Of a DNA stretch of 64,000 nucleotides, positions 1 through 8,227 are shown piece after piece; the stretch's first letter is position 1; every line of letters begins with the position of its first letter. Both the position numbers and the translations under genes were made by a program. The DNA is from Streptomyces camelliae (lineage in GTDB: Bacteria > Actinomycetota > Actinomycetes > Streptomycetales > Streptomycetaceae): positions 1,426,001-1,490,000 of the forward strand of contig NZ_CP115300.1 of NCBI RefSeq assembly GCF_027625935.1. The letters run 5' to 3'. The notes under the pieces were generated by a model. The model worked only from the letters and a program-made list of their open reading frames with translations. It was not told where the DNA came from and did no database searches.

Positions 1-704
1 TGGAGGCGCTGCGCGCCGTCCGGGACGCGGGACTGGGCGTGGTGCTGGTGACCAACACCACCTCCCGGTCCCGGGCGTCCATCGCCGCAGCGCTCGTGGA
101 CGCGGGGTTCCCGGTGGGGGCCGAGGACATCCTGACGGCACCCTCGGCCACCGCCGCCCATCTGGCCGGAGCCCGCGTCGCGCTGCTGAACAGCGGGGAC
201 ATCGGCGAGGATCTGACGGGGATCACCCTCGTCGGGGACGGCGACGACGAGGTTCCGGACGTCGTGCTGCTCGGCGGCGCCGGACCGGAGTTCGGTTACG
301 AGGCGCTCAACCGTGCCTTCGGCCGGCTCCAGCGGGGCGCGCGGCTGGTCGCCCTGCACCGGAACCTGTACTGGCGGACCGACGAGGGGCTCCAGCTGGA
401 CGCGGGGGCGTTCCTGGCGGGCCTGGAGGCCGCCGCGGGGGTCGAGGCGGAGGTCACCGGGAAGCCGTCGCGGGCCTTCTTCGAAGCAGCGCTGGGGCGT
501 CTCGGGGCCGGCGCGGAGCAGGCATTGATGATCGGGGACGACGTCGAGCACGACGTCCTGGCGGCGCAGCGGCTCGGCATCACCGGGGTGCTGGTCCGCA
601 CGGGCAAGTTCCAGCAGCAGACCCTGGAGCGGGCGAGCGGCACACCGGACCACGTCCTGGACTCCTTCGCGGACCTCCCGGACCTGCTGGGGCTAGCGCA
701 GTAG
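1..704 (+). CDS. HAD-superfamily hydrolase (class IIA type), 5' end outside window
   Basis: Probable phosphoric-ester hydrolase of the HAD superfamily. The frame is already open at base 3 and reads EALRAVRDAGLGVVLVTNTTS, so the true start and the nucleophile DxD motif lie upstream of the window. Visible are the motif II threonine region (VLVTNTTSRSR), a conserved lysine in TGKPSRAFF, and the acidic motif LMIGDDVEHDVLAAQ. This arrangement fits HAD-IIA enzymes such as the phospholysine/phosphohistidine phosphatase (LHPP) group and NagD relatives. The substrate cannot be told from sequence. The gene converges on the exporter gene with a 12-bp overlap of the 3' ends. Confidence 0.85.
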   Translation, partial: EALRAVRDAGLGVVLVTNTTSRSRASIAAALVDAGFPVGAEDILTAPSATAAHLAGARVALLNSGDIGEDLTGITLVGDGDDEVPDVVLLGGAGPEFGYEALNRAFGRLQRGARLVALHRNLYWRTDEGLQLDAGAFLAGLEAAAGVEAEVTGKPSRAFFEAALGRLGAGAEQALMIGDDVEHDVLAAQRLGITGVLVRTGKFQQQTLERASGTPDHVLDSFADLPDLLGLAQ

Positions 705-1475
705 CAGCTGCACCCCGCCCACGACCGTCGCCGCGATCACGAGTTGTTCGAAGAGCCGCTGGTTGATCCTGTTCACAGCCCACTTGCCGAACAACGCACC
801 GGGCACGACGAACACCGCGAGCGCGGCGTCCAGGAGCAGCGAGCGCCCGTCGATCAGGCCGAGGCCCGCGCTGAACGGCACCTTGGACACGTTCACGATC
901 AGGAAGAAGAACGCCGACGTGCCCAGAAAACCCAGCTTCCGGAAACCGGCCGAGAGCAGATACATCGACATCACCGGGCCGCCCGCGTTGGCGACCATCG
1001 TCGTGAACCCGCCGAGCACGCCGTACGAGCGCGCCTTCATCCGGCCCGCCCGGCTCGTCACCGCGTCCGGTTCGTCCGCCCCGTCCGCGCTCTCCGCCCG
1101 GCGCCTCCGCCACAGCGTGACACCGGCCATCAGCAGCAGGATCGCGCCGATCGAGGTCCGTACGACCCCGTCGTCGGCCCACACCAGGAACAGCGTGCCG
1201 ACCACGACCCCCGCCGCGACGGCCGGGAACAGCCGCCACAGGGTGGGCCAATGGGCGTGCCGACGGTAGGTGAGGACGGCGAGCACGTCGCCGGCGATCA
1301 GGACGGGCAGCAGCACGCCGGTGGAGGCGCGGGCGGGCAGGACGGCCGCGAAGATCGCGAGGCTGACCGTGTTGGCGCCGCTCACCGCGGTCTTGGAGAA
1401 GCCGACGAGCAGGGCCGCGAAGGCGAGCGCCGCGAACCCCCAGCCGGATATGTGCCAGAGCGTCATCGTGTTCAT
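693..1475 (-). CDS. TauE/SafE-family (DUF81) membrane permease
   Basis: Integral membrane protein of about 260 residues from the sulfite exporter TauE/SafE family, which moves small organic or inorganic anions across the cytoplasmic membrane. It shows about eight hydrophobic segments, a glycine-rich N-terminal half and a positively charged cytoplasmic loop around WRRRRAESADGADEPD. A TTG start at 1502 would add nine residues but has no well-spaced ribosome site. The ATG at 1475 lies 10 nt after a TAGCAT -10-like element (minus strand, 1491-1486), so a near-leaderless transcript is possible. The anion carried is unknown. Confidence 0.85.
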   Translation of the reverse strand: MNTMTLWHISGWGFAALAFAALLVGFSKTAVSGANTVSLAIFAAVLPARASTGVLLPVLIAGDVLAVLTYRRHAHWPTLWRLFPAVAAGVVVGTLFLVWADDGVVRTSIGAILLLMAGVTLWRRRRAESADGADEPDAVTSRAGRMKARSYGVLGGFTTMVANAGGPVMSMYLLSAGFRKLGFLGTSAFFFLIVNVSKVPFSAGLGLIDGRSLLLDAALAVFVVPGALFGKWAVNRINQRLFEQLVIAATVVGGVQLLLR

Positions 1476-1548
1476 GCGGGGACCGATGCTATGTCCGGAC
1501 AACTCACCGGCGTAAGGACCGTCTCGCCAGGTGATCCCTGCCCGCCCG

Positions 1549-3066
1549 CTACGCTCCCTTTTCCGCGTACTTCGCCCGAAGTTCCCGCTTCAGCACCTTC
1601 ATGCTCGGCCCCAGCGGCAGTGCGTCCGTGAACTCCACGCGCCGCGGGTACTTGTGCCGGCCCAGGTGTTCCTTGGACCACTCGGTGAGCGCGGCGGCGT
1701 CGGGGGCGGTGTCCGGCGCCGGTACGACGACGGCGCACACCTCCTCGCCGTGCAGCTCGTCGGGCAGGCCGATGACGGCGGCCTGGGCGATCGAGGGGTG
1801 GCGCATCAGGACCTCCTCGACCTCCCTCGGGTAGACGTTGTAGCCGCCGCGGATGATGACGTCCTTCTTGCGGTCGACGATCCTCAGGAAGCCCTCGTCG
1901 TCCTTGGTGCCGAGGTCGCCGGTGCGGAACCAGCCGTCGACCAGGGCCTCGGCGGTGGCCTCGGGCCGGCCGAGGTAGCCGGAGAAGACGTTGTGGCCGC
2001 GGATGACGACCTCGCCCAGTTCGCCGGCCGGCAGCAGCTCGATGCGGTCCTCCGACTCGGCCCGCGCGATCTCCACGTCGACGCCCCACAGCGGGTGGCC
2101 GATGGTGCCGGCCCTGGTGCCGAACAGCGGCTGGTTGACGGTGGCCGTCGGCGAGGTCTCCGACAGCCCGTACCCCTCGTAGATCCGCGCGCCGAACGCC
2201 TCCTCGAACCGCTCCAGCACGGCGACGGGCAGCGAGGCCCCGCCGGAGATGCAGACCCGCAGCTCGGGGAGGTCGGCGGCGTGGGGAGCCGCCGCCGCGA
2301 GGGCGACGTACATGGTCGGCACCCCGTGGAAGGTGTTCACGCCTTCCGCGACCATCAGCTCGATGGCGCGGGCCGCGTCGAAGCGGGGCAGCAGGACGAG
2401 CGTGGCGCCCGCCCGCCACGTGGAGTTGAGGGAGACGGTCTGGCCGAAGGCGTGGAAGAGGGGCAGCGCGCCCAGGGCGATGTCGTCGGCACGGATGTCG
2501 TTGGCGTCGAAGGCGTTGACCGTCGCGTTCATCACGATGTTGAAGTGGCTGAGCACCGCGCCCTTGGGGACGCCGGTGGTGCCGCTCGTGTAGAAGATCA
2601 CCGCCGGGTCGTCGGCGGCGCGGGTGACGTACGAGGGCAGCGGCTCGGTGTCCGCCGCGAGCTTGTCGAACTCCTCGCCCAGGGTGACCACGTGGACCCC
2701 GAGAGCCTCGGCGGCGGCCTGCCCGGTCTCCGCCTGGTTCGGATGGACGAGCAGCAGGACCGCCCCGCTGTCCCGCAGCACGTGCTCGACCTCGCCGGCC
2801 GACAGCAGCAGATGGACGGGGACGACGACCGCGCCGGCCGCGGCGATCGCGTAGTAGGCGATCGGGAACTCGGCGGTGTTGGGAGCCATGAGGGCGACCC
2901 GGTCCCCGGGCCGTACACCGAGGCCGGCGAGGGCGCCGGCCTGCGCGAGGGAGCGCCGCCACACCTCCCCGAAGGTGAGCCGCAGTTCGCCTTCCACGAG
3001 GGCGGTCTTGCCGGGTCGGCGCTTGGCGTTCTCGGCGAGGATGGCGGCGACGGACAGGGTTGCCAT
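1549..3066 (-). CDS. Acyl-CoA synthetase (AMP-forming), FadD-like
   Basis: A 505-residue member of the ANL adenylating superfamily that activates a carboxylate, probably a fatty acid, with ATP and CoA. Residues 159-169 (YTSGTTGVPKG) form the P-loop. Further on are YGLSETSP, the GWFRTGDLG motif and the hinge region KDVIIRGGYNVYPREVEEVL. The C-terminus carries a lysine in PSMKVLKREL at the catalytic position. The ATG at 3066 has the upstream purine-rich site GGAAACGGAG. It lies 61 bp downstream of the thiolase gene on the same strand, which suggests a two-gene beta-oxidation unit. Chain-length preference is unknown. Confidence 0.92.
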   Translation of the reverse strand: MATLSVAAILAENAKRRPGKTALVEGELRLTFGEVWRRSLAQAGALAGLGVRPGDRVALMAPNTAEFPIAYYAIAAAGAVVVPVHLLLSAGEVEHVLRDSGAVLLLVHPNQAETGQAAAEALGVHVVTLGEEFDKLAADTEPLPSYVTRAADDPAVIFYTSGTTGVPKGAVLSHFNIVMNATVNAFDANDIRADDIALGALPLFHAFGQTVSLNSTWRAGATLVLLPRFDAARAIELMVAEGVNTFHGVPTMYVALAAAAPHAADLPELRVCISGGASLPVAVLERFEEAFGARIYEGYGLSETSPTATVNQPLFGTRAGTIGHPLWGVDVEIARAESEDRIELLPAGELGEVVIRGHNVFSGYLGRPEATAEALVDGWFRTGDLGTKDDEGFLRIVDRKKDVIIRGGYNVYPREVEEVLMRHPSIAQAAVIGLPDELHGEEVCAVVVPAPDTAPDAAALTEWSKEHLGRHKYPRRVEFTDALPLGPSMKVLKRELRAKYAEKGA

Positions 3067-3127
3067 GGAGTGCTGCTCCGTTTCCTTGCTGCGGCTCGAC
3101 TGACCAGATCCCCCCGTTGGAAGGGCG

Positions 3128-4315
3128 CTAGTGCCTCTCGACCAGCACCGCGCTCCCCTGCCCGACTCCCACGCACATGGTCGCCAGCCCGCGCTCCGCG
3201 CCCGTGCGCCGCATCCGGTGCAGCAGGGTCGTCAGGATGCGGGCGCCCGAGCAGCCGAGGGGGTGGCCGAGGGCGATGGCGCCGCCGGTCGGGTTGACCA
3301 GGTCGGGGTCGATGCCGAGCTGGTCGACGCAGGCGAGGGCCTGGGCGGCGAACGCCTCGTTGAACTCGGCCTCCTGCAGGTCGGCGATGTCCCAGCCGGC
3401 GCGGGCGAGCGCCTTGCGCGTGGCGGGGACGGGGCCGATGCCCATGACGTCGGGGTGGACCCCTGCGGAGGCACCCGCGACATAGCGGCCGAGGGACTCC
3501 AGGCCCAGCTCGTTCAAGGCCTCCTCGCTGACCAGCAGCAGCCCGGCCGCGCCGTCGTTCATCGGCGAGGCGTTGCCCGCCGTGACCGTGCCGCCCTGGC
3601 GGAAGACCGGCCTCAGGCGGGCGAGCTTCTCCAGCGAGGTGTCCTCGCGGACGCACTCGTCCTGCTCGACCACGATGCCGTCCGGCCGCCGCACGGGCAG
3701 GAGTTCGTCCTCGAAGTCGCCGTTCTTCCGTGCGGCGGCGGCGAGTTGGTGGCTGCGCAGCGCGAACGCGTCCTGCCGCTCACGGGAAATGCCGTACCGC
3801 TCGGCGACCTTCTCGGCGGTCTCGCCCATGGACAGCAGGCCGTGCAGGTCCTTCATCGCCGGGTTGACCAGCCGCCAGCCGAGGCGGGTGTCGTACGTCT
3901 CGATGCGCTGCGGCAGGGCCTCGTCGGGGCGGGGCAGCACGAAGGGGGCGCGGCTCATGGACTCGGAGCCGCCCGCGATCACGATGTCGGCCTCGCCGGC
4001 GGCGACGGTGCGGGCGGCGGCGGTGACCGCTTCCAGGCCGGAGGCGCACAGCCGGTTGACGGTGGCGCCGGGCACGGACTCGGGCAGGCCGGCCAGGAGG
4101 GCGGCCATGCGGGCGACGTTGCGGTTGTCCTCACCGGCCTGGTTGGCCGCGCCCCAGTAGACGTCGTCGATCCGGGCCGGGTCGAGCGCGGGCACGTCGG
4201 CCACGAGGTCGCGGATCACCGCGGCGGCCAGATCATCGGGCCGGATGCCGGACAGGGCTCCGCGCAGCTTGCCGATGGGGGTGCGGCGGGCGGCCGCGAA
4301 GTGGACGGGACGCAC
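3128..4315 (-). CDS. Thiolase (acetyl-CoA C-acetyltransferase)
   Basis: Catalyses thiolytic cleavage or condensation of acyl-CoA thioesters. The protein is 395 residues when started at the GTG at 4315, which sits 8 nt after AGGAG; the longer open frame to 4615 has no family similarity. The nucleophile cysteine is Cys90 in VNRLCASGLEAV. The C-terminal motifs ALGHPLGCSGARI (catalytic His) and CVGVGQGSAVLVE (catalytic Cys) are intact. It lies upstream of the acyl-CoA ligase gene and diverges from the lipase gene across a palindrome-bearing promoter region, consistent with lipid catabolism. Confidence 0.94.
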   Translation of the reverse strand: MRPVHFAAARRTPIGKLRGALSGIRPDDLAAAVIRDLVADVPALDPARIDDVYWGAANQAGEDNRNVARMAALLAGLPESVPGATVNRLCASGLEAVTAAARTVAAGEADIVIAGGSESMSRAPFVLPRPDEALPQRIETYDTRLGWRLVNPAMKDLHGLLSMGETAEKVAERYGISRERQDAFALRSHQLAAAARKNGDFEDELLPVRRPDGIVVEQDECVREDTSLEKLARLRPVFRQGGTVTAGNASPMNDGAAGLLLVSEEALNELGLESLGRYVAGASAGVHPDVMGIGPVPATRKALARAGWDIADLQEAEFNEAFAAQALACVDQLGIDPDLVNPTGGAIALGHPLGCSGARILTTLLHRMRRTGAERGLATMCVGVGQGSAVLVERH

Positions 4316-4375
4316 GGCTTCGACTCCTGACCTACGACTGATCCACGACACTGTCGACCAGCCACTCGGACACTT

Positions 4376-4392
4376 AATTAGCACTGCTAGTT
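4376..4392. promoter_or_regulatory. 17-bp palindrome, likely TetR-family operator
   Basis: The sequence AATTAGCACTGCTAGTT is a near-perfect inverted repeat (AAnTAGCA-C-TGCTAnTT) centred on 4384, with one mismatched pair. It lies between the divergent thiolase and lipase genes and overlaps AT-rich -10-like elements (TAGACT and TATAGA at 4395-4404 on the plus strand). The form is that of TetR-family operators, many of which control fatty-acid catabolism. The regulator is not encoded next to it, so assignment to a particular protein is inference. Confidence 0.5.
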
Positions 4393-4463
4393 TTAGACTA
4401 TAGACCTCGGACCGGCCCGCTGGGAAGATCCCCCGAGCCGTCACCGAACCCTCCGGAGGAGAC

Positions 4464-5273
4464 ATGCCCCACGTCCGCGAGCACACCCTCGACGGCGTCC
4501 ACGGCTCCGTCGCCGTACGCGAGTGGCCGCACCCGGCGCCCCGGTACCTGGCCCTGGTGGTGCACGGGTACGGCGAGCACGCGGGCCGGTACGACGGACT
4601 CGCGGCCCGGCTCACCGGGCACGGGGCGGCCGTCTACGCGCCCGATCACGTCGGTCACGGCAGGTCGGCCGGGGAGCGGGTGGTGATCGAGGACTTCGAG
4701 GACGTGGTCACCGATGCGCACGCCGTGGCGGACCTCGCCCGGTCCGCCCACCCCGGGCTGCCGCTGGTCCTGGCCGGCCACTCCATGGGCGGGCTGATCG
4801 CGGCCCGTTACGCCCAGCGGTACGGCGCCGAGCTGAGCGCACTGATCCTGTCCGGGCCGGTGATCGGCGCCTGGGAGCTGCCGGGGCGGCTGCTGGCCCT
4901 GCCGGAGATCCCGGACGTCCCGGTCAGCCCGGCCGCGCTCTCCCGGGACCCGGCCGTGGGCGCCGCCTATGCCGCCGATCCGCTGGTGTGGCACGGGCCG
5001 ATGAAGCGCCCGACGCTGGAGGCGTTCGCCCGCACCCTGGCGGCCGTCGCCGAGGGCGGTGACGTCGGCGCGCTGCCGCTGCTGTGGCTGCACGGGGACG
5101 ACGACCAACTGGTGCCGCTGCCCAGCAGCCGCATCGGTGCGGAGCGGCTGAGCGGCGGCCGGCTGACCGAGCGGATCTTCCCCGGGGCGCGGCACGAGGT
5201 GTTCCACGAGACGGACAAGGAGGAGGCGTTCGCGGAGGTGCTCCGCTTCCTGGACCGTACGCTGCCCCGTTGA
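4464..5273 (+). CDS. Alpha/beta hydrolase, monoacylglycerol-lipase-like
   Basis: A 269-residue serine hydrolase of the lysophospholipase/monoacylglycerol lipase group. Near the N-terminus is LVVHGYGEHAGRYDGLA (oxyanion region). The nucleophile elbow GHSMGG places Ser107 as catalytic. The acid is in LHGDDDQLVP and the histidine in GARHEVFHETDKE near the end. A good ribosome site (GGAGGAG) precedes the ATG. No signal peptide is seen, so it should be cytoplasmic. Its position opposite the thiolase and acyl-CoA ligase genes supports a role in releasing fatty acids that those enzymes then use. Confidence 0.9.
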   Translation: MPHVREHTLDGVHGSVAVREWPHPAPRYLALVVHGYGEHAGRYDGLAARLTGHGAAVYAPDHVGHGRSAGERVVIEDFEDVVTDAHAVADLARSAHPGLPLVLAGHSMGGLIAARYAQRYGAELSALILSGPVIGAWELPGRLLALPEIPDVPVSPAALSRDPAVGAAYAADPLVWHGPMKRPTLEAFARTLAAVAEGGDVGALPLLWLHGDDDQLVPLPSSRIGAERLSGGRLTERIFPGARHEVFHETDKEEAFAEVLRFLDRTLPR

Positions 5274-5420
5274 GAGCGCCAACCGGCGCACCCGGCAGCC
5301 GTGTTGGGGCCCCGGGCGCTTGGTGAGCGGGCCCTGCGCCGCACGCGGTGATCGTGTCACACTGCTGCCCGCACGCCCCGGTGCGACGGCACCGGGACCA
5401 GCCGAGCGGAGGAGCAGCAC

Positions 5421-6218
5421 GTGACGGGGACCGAGCCGGCCGTATCCCGCATCGACACCACCCGGCCGCATCCGGCCCGGGTCTACGACTGGTTCCTCGG
5501 CGGCAAGGACAACTATCCCGTCGACGAGGAACTGGGCCGCCGGATCATGGCGATCGACGAGGGCGCCGTGCGAGCGGCCCGCGCCAACCGCGCGTTCATG
5601 CAGCGGGCCACGCGCGCACTCGCCGAGGACGGCGTCCGCCAGTTCCTGGACATCGGCACCGGCATACCGACCGAGCCCAACCTGCACCAGATCGCCCAGT
5701 CGGTGGCCCCGGACGCCCGGGTGGTCTACGTCGACAACGACCCGATCGTGCTGGCCCACGCAGGCGCGCTGCTGCGCGGCACCCCGGAGGGGGTCACGGA
5801 GTACGTCCAGGCCGACGCCCGCGATCCGCGCGCCATCCTCGAACAGGCCGCCGGTGTCCTGGACTTCGGCCGGCCGGTGGCCCTGTCCCTGATCGCGCTG
5901 CTGCACTTCGTCGCCGACGAGGACGGTGCCCACGAACTCGTGTCGACCCTGGTGGACGCGCTGGCGCCGGGCAGCCGTCTGGTCCTGTCGACGATGACGG
6001 CCGACTTCGAGCCGGAGAACGTCGAGAAGGGCATCGCCGCCTACGCGGCGGGCGGGGTGACCCTGGTGGCCCGCTCCCGCGCCGAGGTGGCCGCCTTCTT
6101 CGCGGGACTCGACCTGCTGGAGCCGGGCGTCGTACCGGTCGACGCGTGGCGCCCCGCACAGGCACCGGACGGCCCGGGGCCCGTCTCGCTGTACGGGGCG
6201 GTCGGCCGCAAGCCCTGA
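5421..6218 (+). CDS. SAM-dependent methyltransferase, DUF574 family (copy 1)
   Basis: A 265-residue protein of the DUF574/Methyltransf_19 family, which is expanded in Streptomyces. The N-terminal family signature RVYDWFLGGKDNYPVDE is followed by the SAM-binding motif I FLDIGTG (DIGTG at residues 77-81) and the acidic strand end VVYVDNDPIVLAHA. The GTG start follows GCGGAGGAGCAGCAC. No substrate is known for most of this family. A paralogue with the same layout lies at 7358, separated by a convergent HAD phosphatase gene. Confidence 0.9.
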   Translation: MTGTEPAVSRIDTTRPHPARVYDWFLGGKDNYPVDEELGRRIMAIDEGAVRAARANRAFMQRATRALAEDGVRQFLDIGTGIPTEPNLHQIAQSVAPDARVVYVDNDPIVLAHAGALLRGTPEGVTEYVQADARDPRAILEQAAGVLDFGRPVALSLIALLHFVADEDGAHELVSTLVDALAPGSRLVLSTMTADFEPENVEKGIAAYAAGGVTLVARSRAEVAAFFAGLDLLEPGVVPVDAWRPAQAPDGPGPVSLYGAVGRKP

Positions 6219-6240
6219 GGGGCGGCCGGCACAAGCCCGG

Positions 6241-6276
6241 GGGCCCGGAACCGCGTCGGGATCGCGGTCCGGGCCC
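6241..6276. terminator. Bidirectional hairpin terminator
   Basis: A GC-rich inverted repeat with arms GGGCCCGGAACCGCG and CGCGGTCCGGGCCC pairs over 14 bp with one bulged A and a 7-nt loop. It lies between the convergent methyltransferase (ends 6218) and HAD phosphatase (ends 6310). There is no U-tract, as is usual in Streptomyces. Confidence 0.7.
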
Positions 6277-6309
6277 GGCCGCACGGGTACGCCCTCCCCG
6301 GCAGCAGGG

Positions 6310-7164
6310 TCACAGGCCGAGCACGTGCGCGATGGTGCGCAGGACGCCGTTGTCGTTGTTGGACGGGGCCAGGTAGCGCGCCCGGCGGACGACCTCCGGG
6401 TGGGCGCCGGCCATGGCGAAGGACCAGTCGGCCGCGTCGAGCATCTCCAGGTCGTTGAGGTAGTCGCCGAAGACCATGGTCTGCGCGGGCGTGATGCCGA
6501 GCGCCCGCTGGAGGCCGCGCAGGGCGGTGCCCTTGTCGGCCGTGCGGTTCATGACGTCGACCCAGTGCTCGCCGGAGACGACGACCTGGTGGGTGCCGGC
6601 GAACTCGGCGAGCGCGGGGGCCGTGGAGTGCTCGGCGGGACCGAAGTCGAACAGCGCGATCTTGATCGCAGCGTCGTCGACGGCGGTGAGGTCGGCCACG
6701 ACCCGGTGCTCGACGTAGTACTTGCGCACCTCCGCGAGGAACGCCTCGTCCGACCGCTCGACGTACGCCGCCCGCTTGCCGCACACCACCGCGCCCACGT
6801 CCGCGCCGTCCGCGACCAGCCGCCGCACCGTCCGCGCGATCCGGGGGGCCACGGACGCGTCGAGGGTGTCGGAGCTGAGCTCCACGCCGTCGCGGACCAC
6901 GTAGGTGCCGTTCTCCGCGATGAACACCATGCCCTCGGCGACCTCGGCGAACTGCCGGGCCAGCGTGGCGTACTGGCGGCCGCTGGCGGGGCTGAACAGC
7001 ACACCGCGGCGACGCAGTTCGGCGAGCAGCGGCCACAGGCCCTCGGGGAGCCGCTTGGCGTCGTCCAGCAGGGTGCCGTCCATGTCGGTGACGATCAGCC
7101 GGATGTCGGCGGGGCCCGCCGGCAGGTCCGGGGTGTCGAGGAGGGGCGTGGGCGTGGCGGGCAT
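6310..7164 (-). CDS. Cof-type HAD-IIB phosphatase
   Basis: A 284-residue haloacid-dehalogenase phosphatase of the Cof/YbiV subfamily, acting on sugar phosphates or similar small phosphoesters in the cytoplasm. The nucleophile motif DMDGTLLDD has Asp27 and Asp29. The large insert (cap) follows SPASGRQYATL, and the metal-binding motif MVFGDYLNDLEMLDAAD sits near residue 230. The family substrate range is broad and cannot be narrowed here. The gene is convergent with the first DUF574 gene and divergent from the second over a 193-bp gap. Confidence 0.9.
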   Translation of the reverse strand: MPATPTPLLDTPDLPAGPADIRLIVTDMDGTLLDDAKRLPEGLWPLLAELRRRGVLFSPASGRQYATLARQFAEVAEGMVFIAENGTYVVRDGVELSSDTLDASVAPRIARTVRRLVADGADVGAVVCGKRAAYVERSDEAFLAEVRKYYVEHRVVADLTAVDDAAIKIALFDFGPAEHSTAPALAEFAGTHQVVVSGEHWVDVMNRTADKGTALRGLQRALGITPAQTMVFGDYLNDLEMLDAADWSFAMAGAHPEVVRRARYLAPSNNDNGVLRTIAHVLGL

Positions 7165-7357
7165 GTCCTGCTTCCGGTCGGGGGAGGGGTACGCCGTCCA
7201 GTGTTCCTCATGCGGCGCGGCGTCCCGGAGCCGGTCCCCGGTGTTCCGGTACGTCCCGAAGCCGCCCCGAACCGCCCGGGCCGGGCGGTTCCCGGGACAG
7301 CTCGATCACCGGACGGCACAATGACGGCGGGCAACCGCGTGCGAGAAGGGCGGCGAT

Positions 7358-8167
7358 GTGACCGAGGGCTCCCCGACGGCCGGACCGGAGAGACTGGACA
7401 CCTCCGTGGCGCACAACGCCCGGGTGTGGAACTACTGGATCGGCGGCACGGACAACTACGAGGTCGACCAGCAAGTCGGTGAGCACGTCGCCGGGATGTT
7501 CCCGGTGATCCGGGACGTGGCCCGCGCGGACCGGCAGTTCCTGGCGCGGGCGGTCGGGTACCTGGCCGCCGAGCGCGGGATCCGCCAGTTCCTGGACATC
7601 GGCACGGGTCTGCCGACCGTGGACAACACCCACGAGATCGCGCAGCGCATCGCACCGGAGTCCCGGATCGTGTACGTCGACAACGACCCTATCGTGCTGG
7701 TGCACGCCCGCTCGCTGCTCACCAGCTCGCCCGAGGGTGTCACGGACTACCTCGACGCCGATGTGCACGACCCGGACACCATCCTGCAGCGCGCCGCCGA
7801 CACCCTGGACCTCACCCGGCCGGTCGCGCTGATGATGCTGGGCATCCTGAACTTCGTCCTGGACACCGGCGAGGCCCGGGACATCGTGCGCCGGCTCATG
7901 GCGGCCCTGCCCTCCGGGAGCTGCCTGGCCCTGACCCATCCGACGTACGACCGTGACGTGGGCGGCGAGGGCAACGTCGCGGCGATGGAGTTCTGGAACG
8001 CCAACGCCACCCCGCCGATCACCGCCCGCAGCCGCGCGGAGATCGCCTCGTTCCTCGACGGCCTGGAGCCGGTCGAACCGGGCCTGGTGCCCTGCTCCCA
8101 GTGGCGCGCCGACCCGGCGGACGCGGCGCCGGTGCCGCAGTTCGGCGCGGTGGCCGTGAAACCCTGA
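7358..8167 (+). CDS. SAM-dependent methyltransferase, DUF574 family (copy 2)
   Basis: A 269-residue paralogue of the gene at 5421. The family signature here is RVWNYWIGGTDNYEVDQQ, and the SAM motif FLDIGTGLPT has DIGTG at residues 80-84. The segment RIVYVDNDPIVLVHARSLL is nearly identical between the copies, while the C-terminal substrate region differs (YDRDVGGEGNVAAMEFWNAN here). It has a GTG start 60 bp before the glutamine-synthetase-like gene on the same strand, so co-transcription is possible but not shown. Confidence 0.9.
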   Translation: MTEGSPTAGPERLDTSVAHNARVWNYWIGGTDNYEVDQQVGEHVAGMFPVIRDVARADRQFLARAVGYLAAERGIRQFLDIGTGLPTVDNTHEIAQRIAPESRIVYVDNDPIVLVHARSLLTSSPEGVTDYLDADVHDPDTILQRAADTLDLTRPVALMMLGILNFVLDTGEARDIVRRLMAALPSGSCLALTHPTYDRDVGGEGNVAAMEFWNANATPPITARSRAEIASFLDGLEPVEPGLVPCSQWRADPADAAPVPQFGAVAVKP

Positions 8168-8227
8168 CGCCCGTCGACGGCAGCACGACGCGGACCACGT
8201 CGAGGCGGACGCAGCCGAGGAGGACGT

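Noticed and set aside
1531..3297. Long plus-strand open frame (588 codons) opposite the acyl-CoA ligase
   Set aside because: It mirrors the GC-biased minus-strand ligase gene, has highly charged, low-complexity translation and no recognisable domain.
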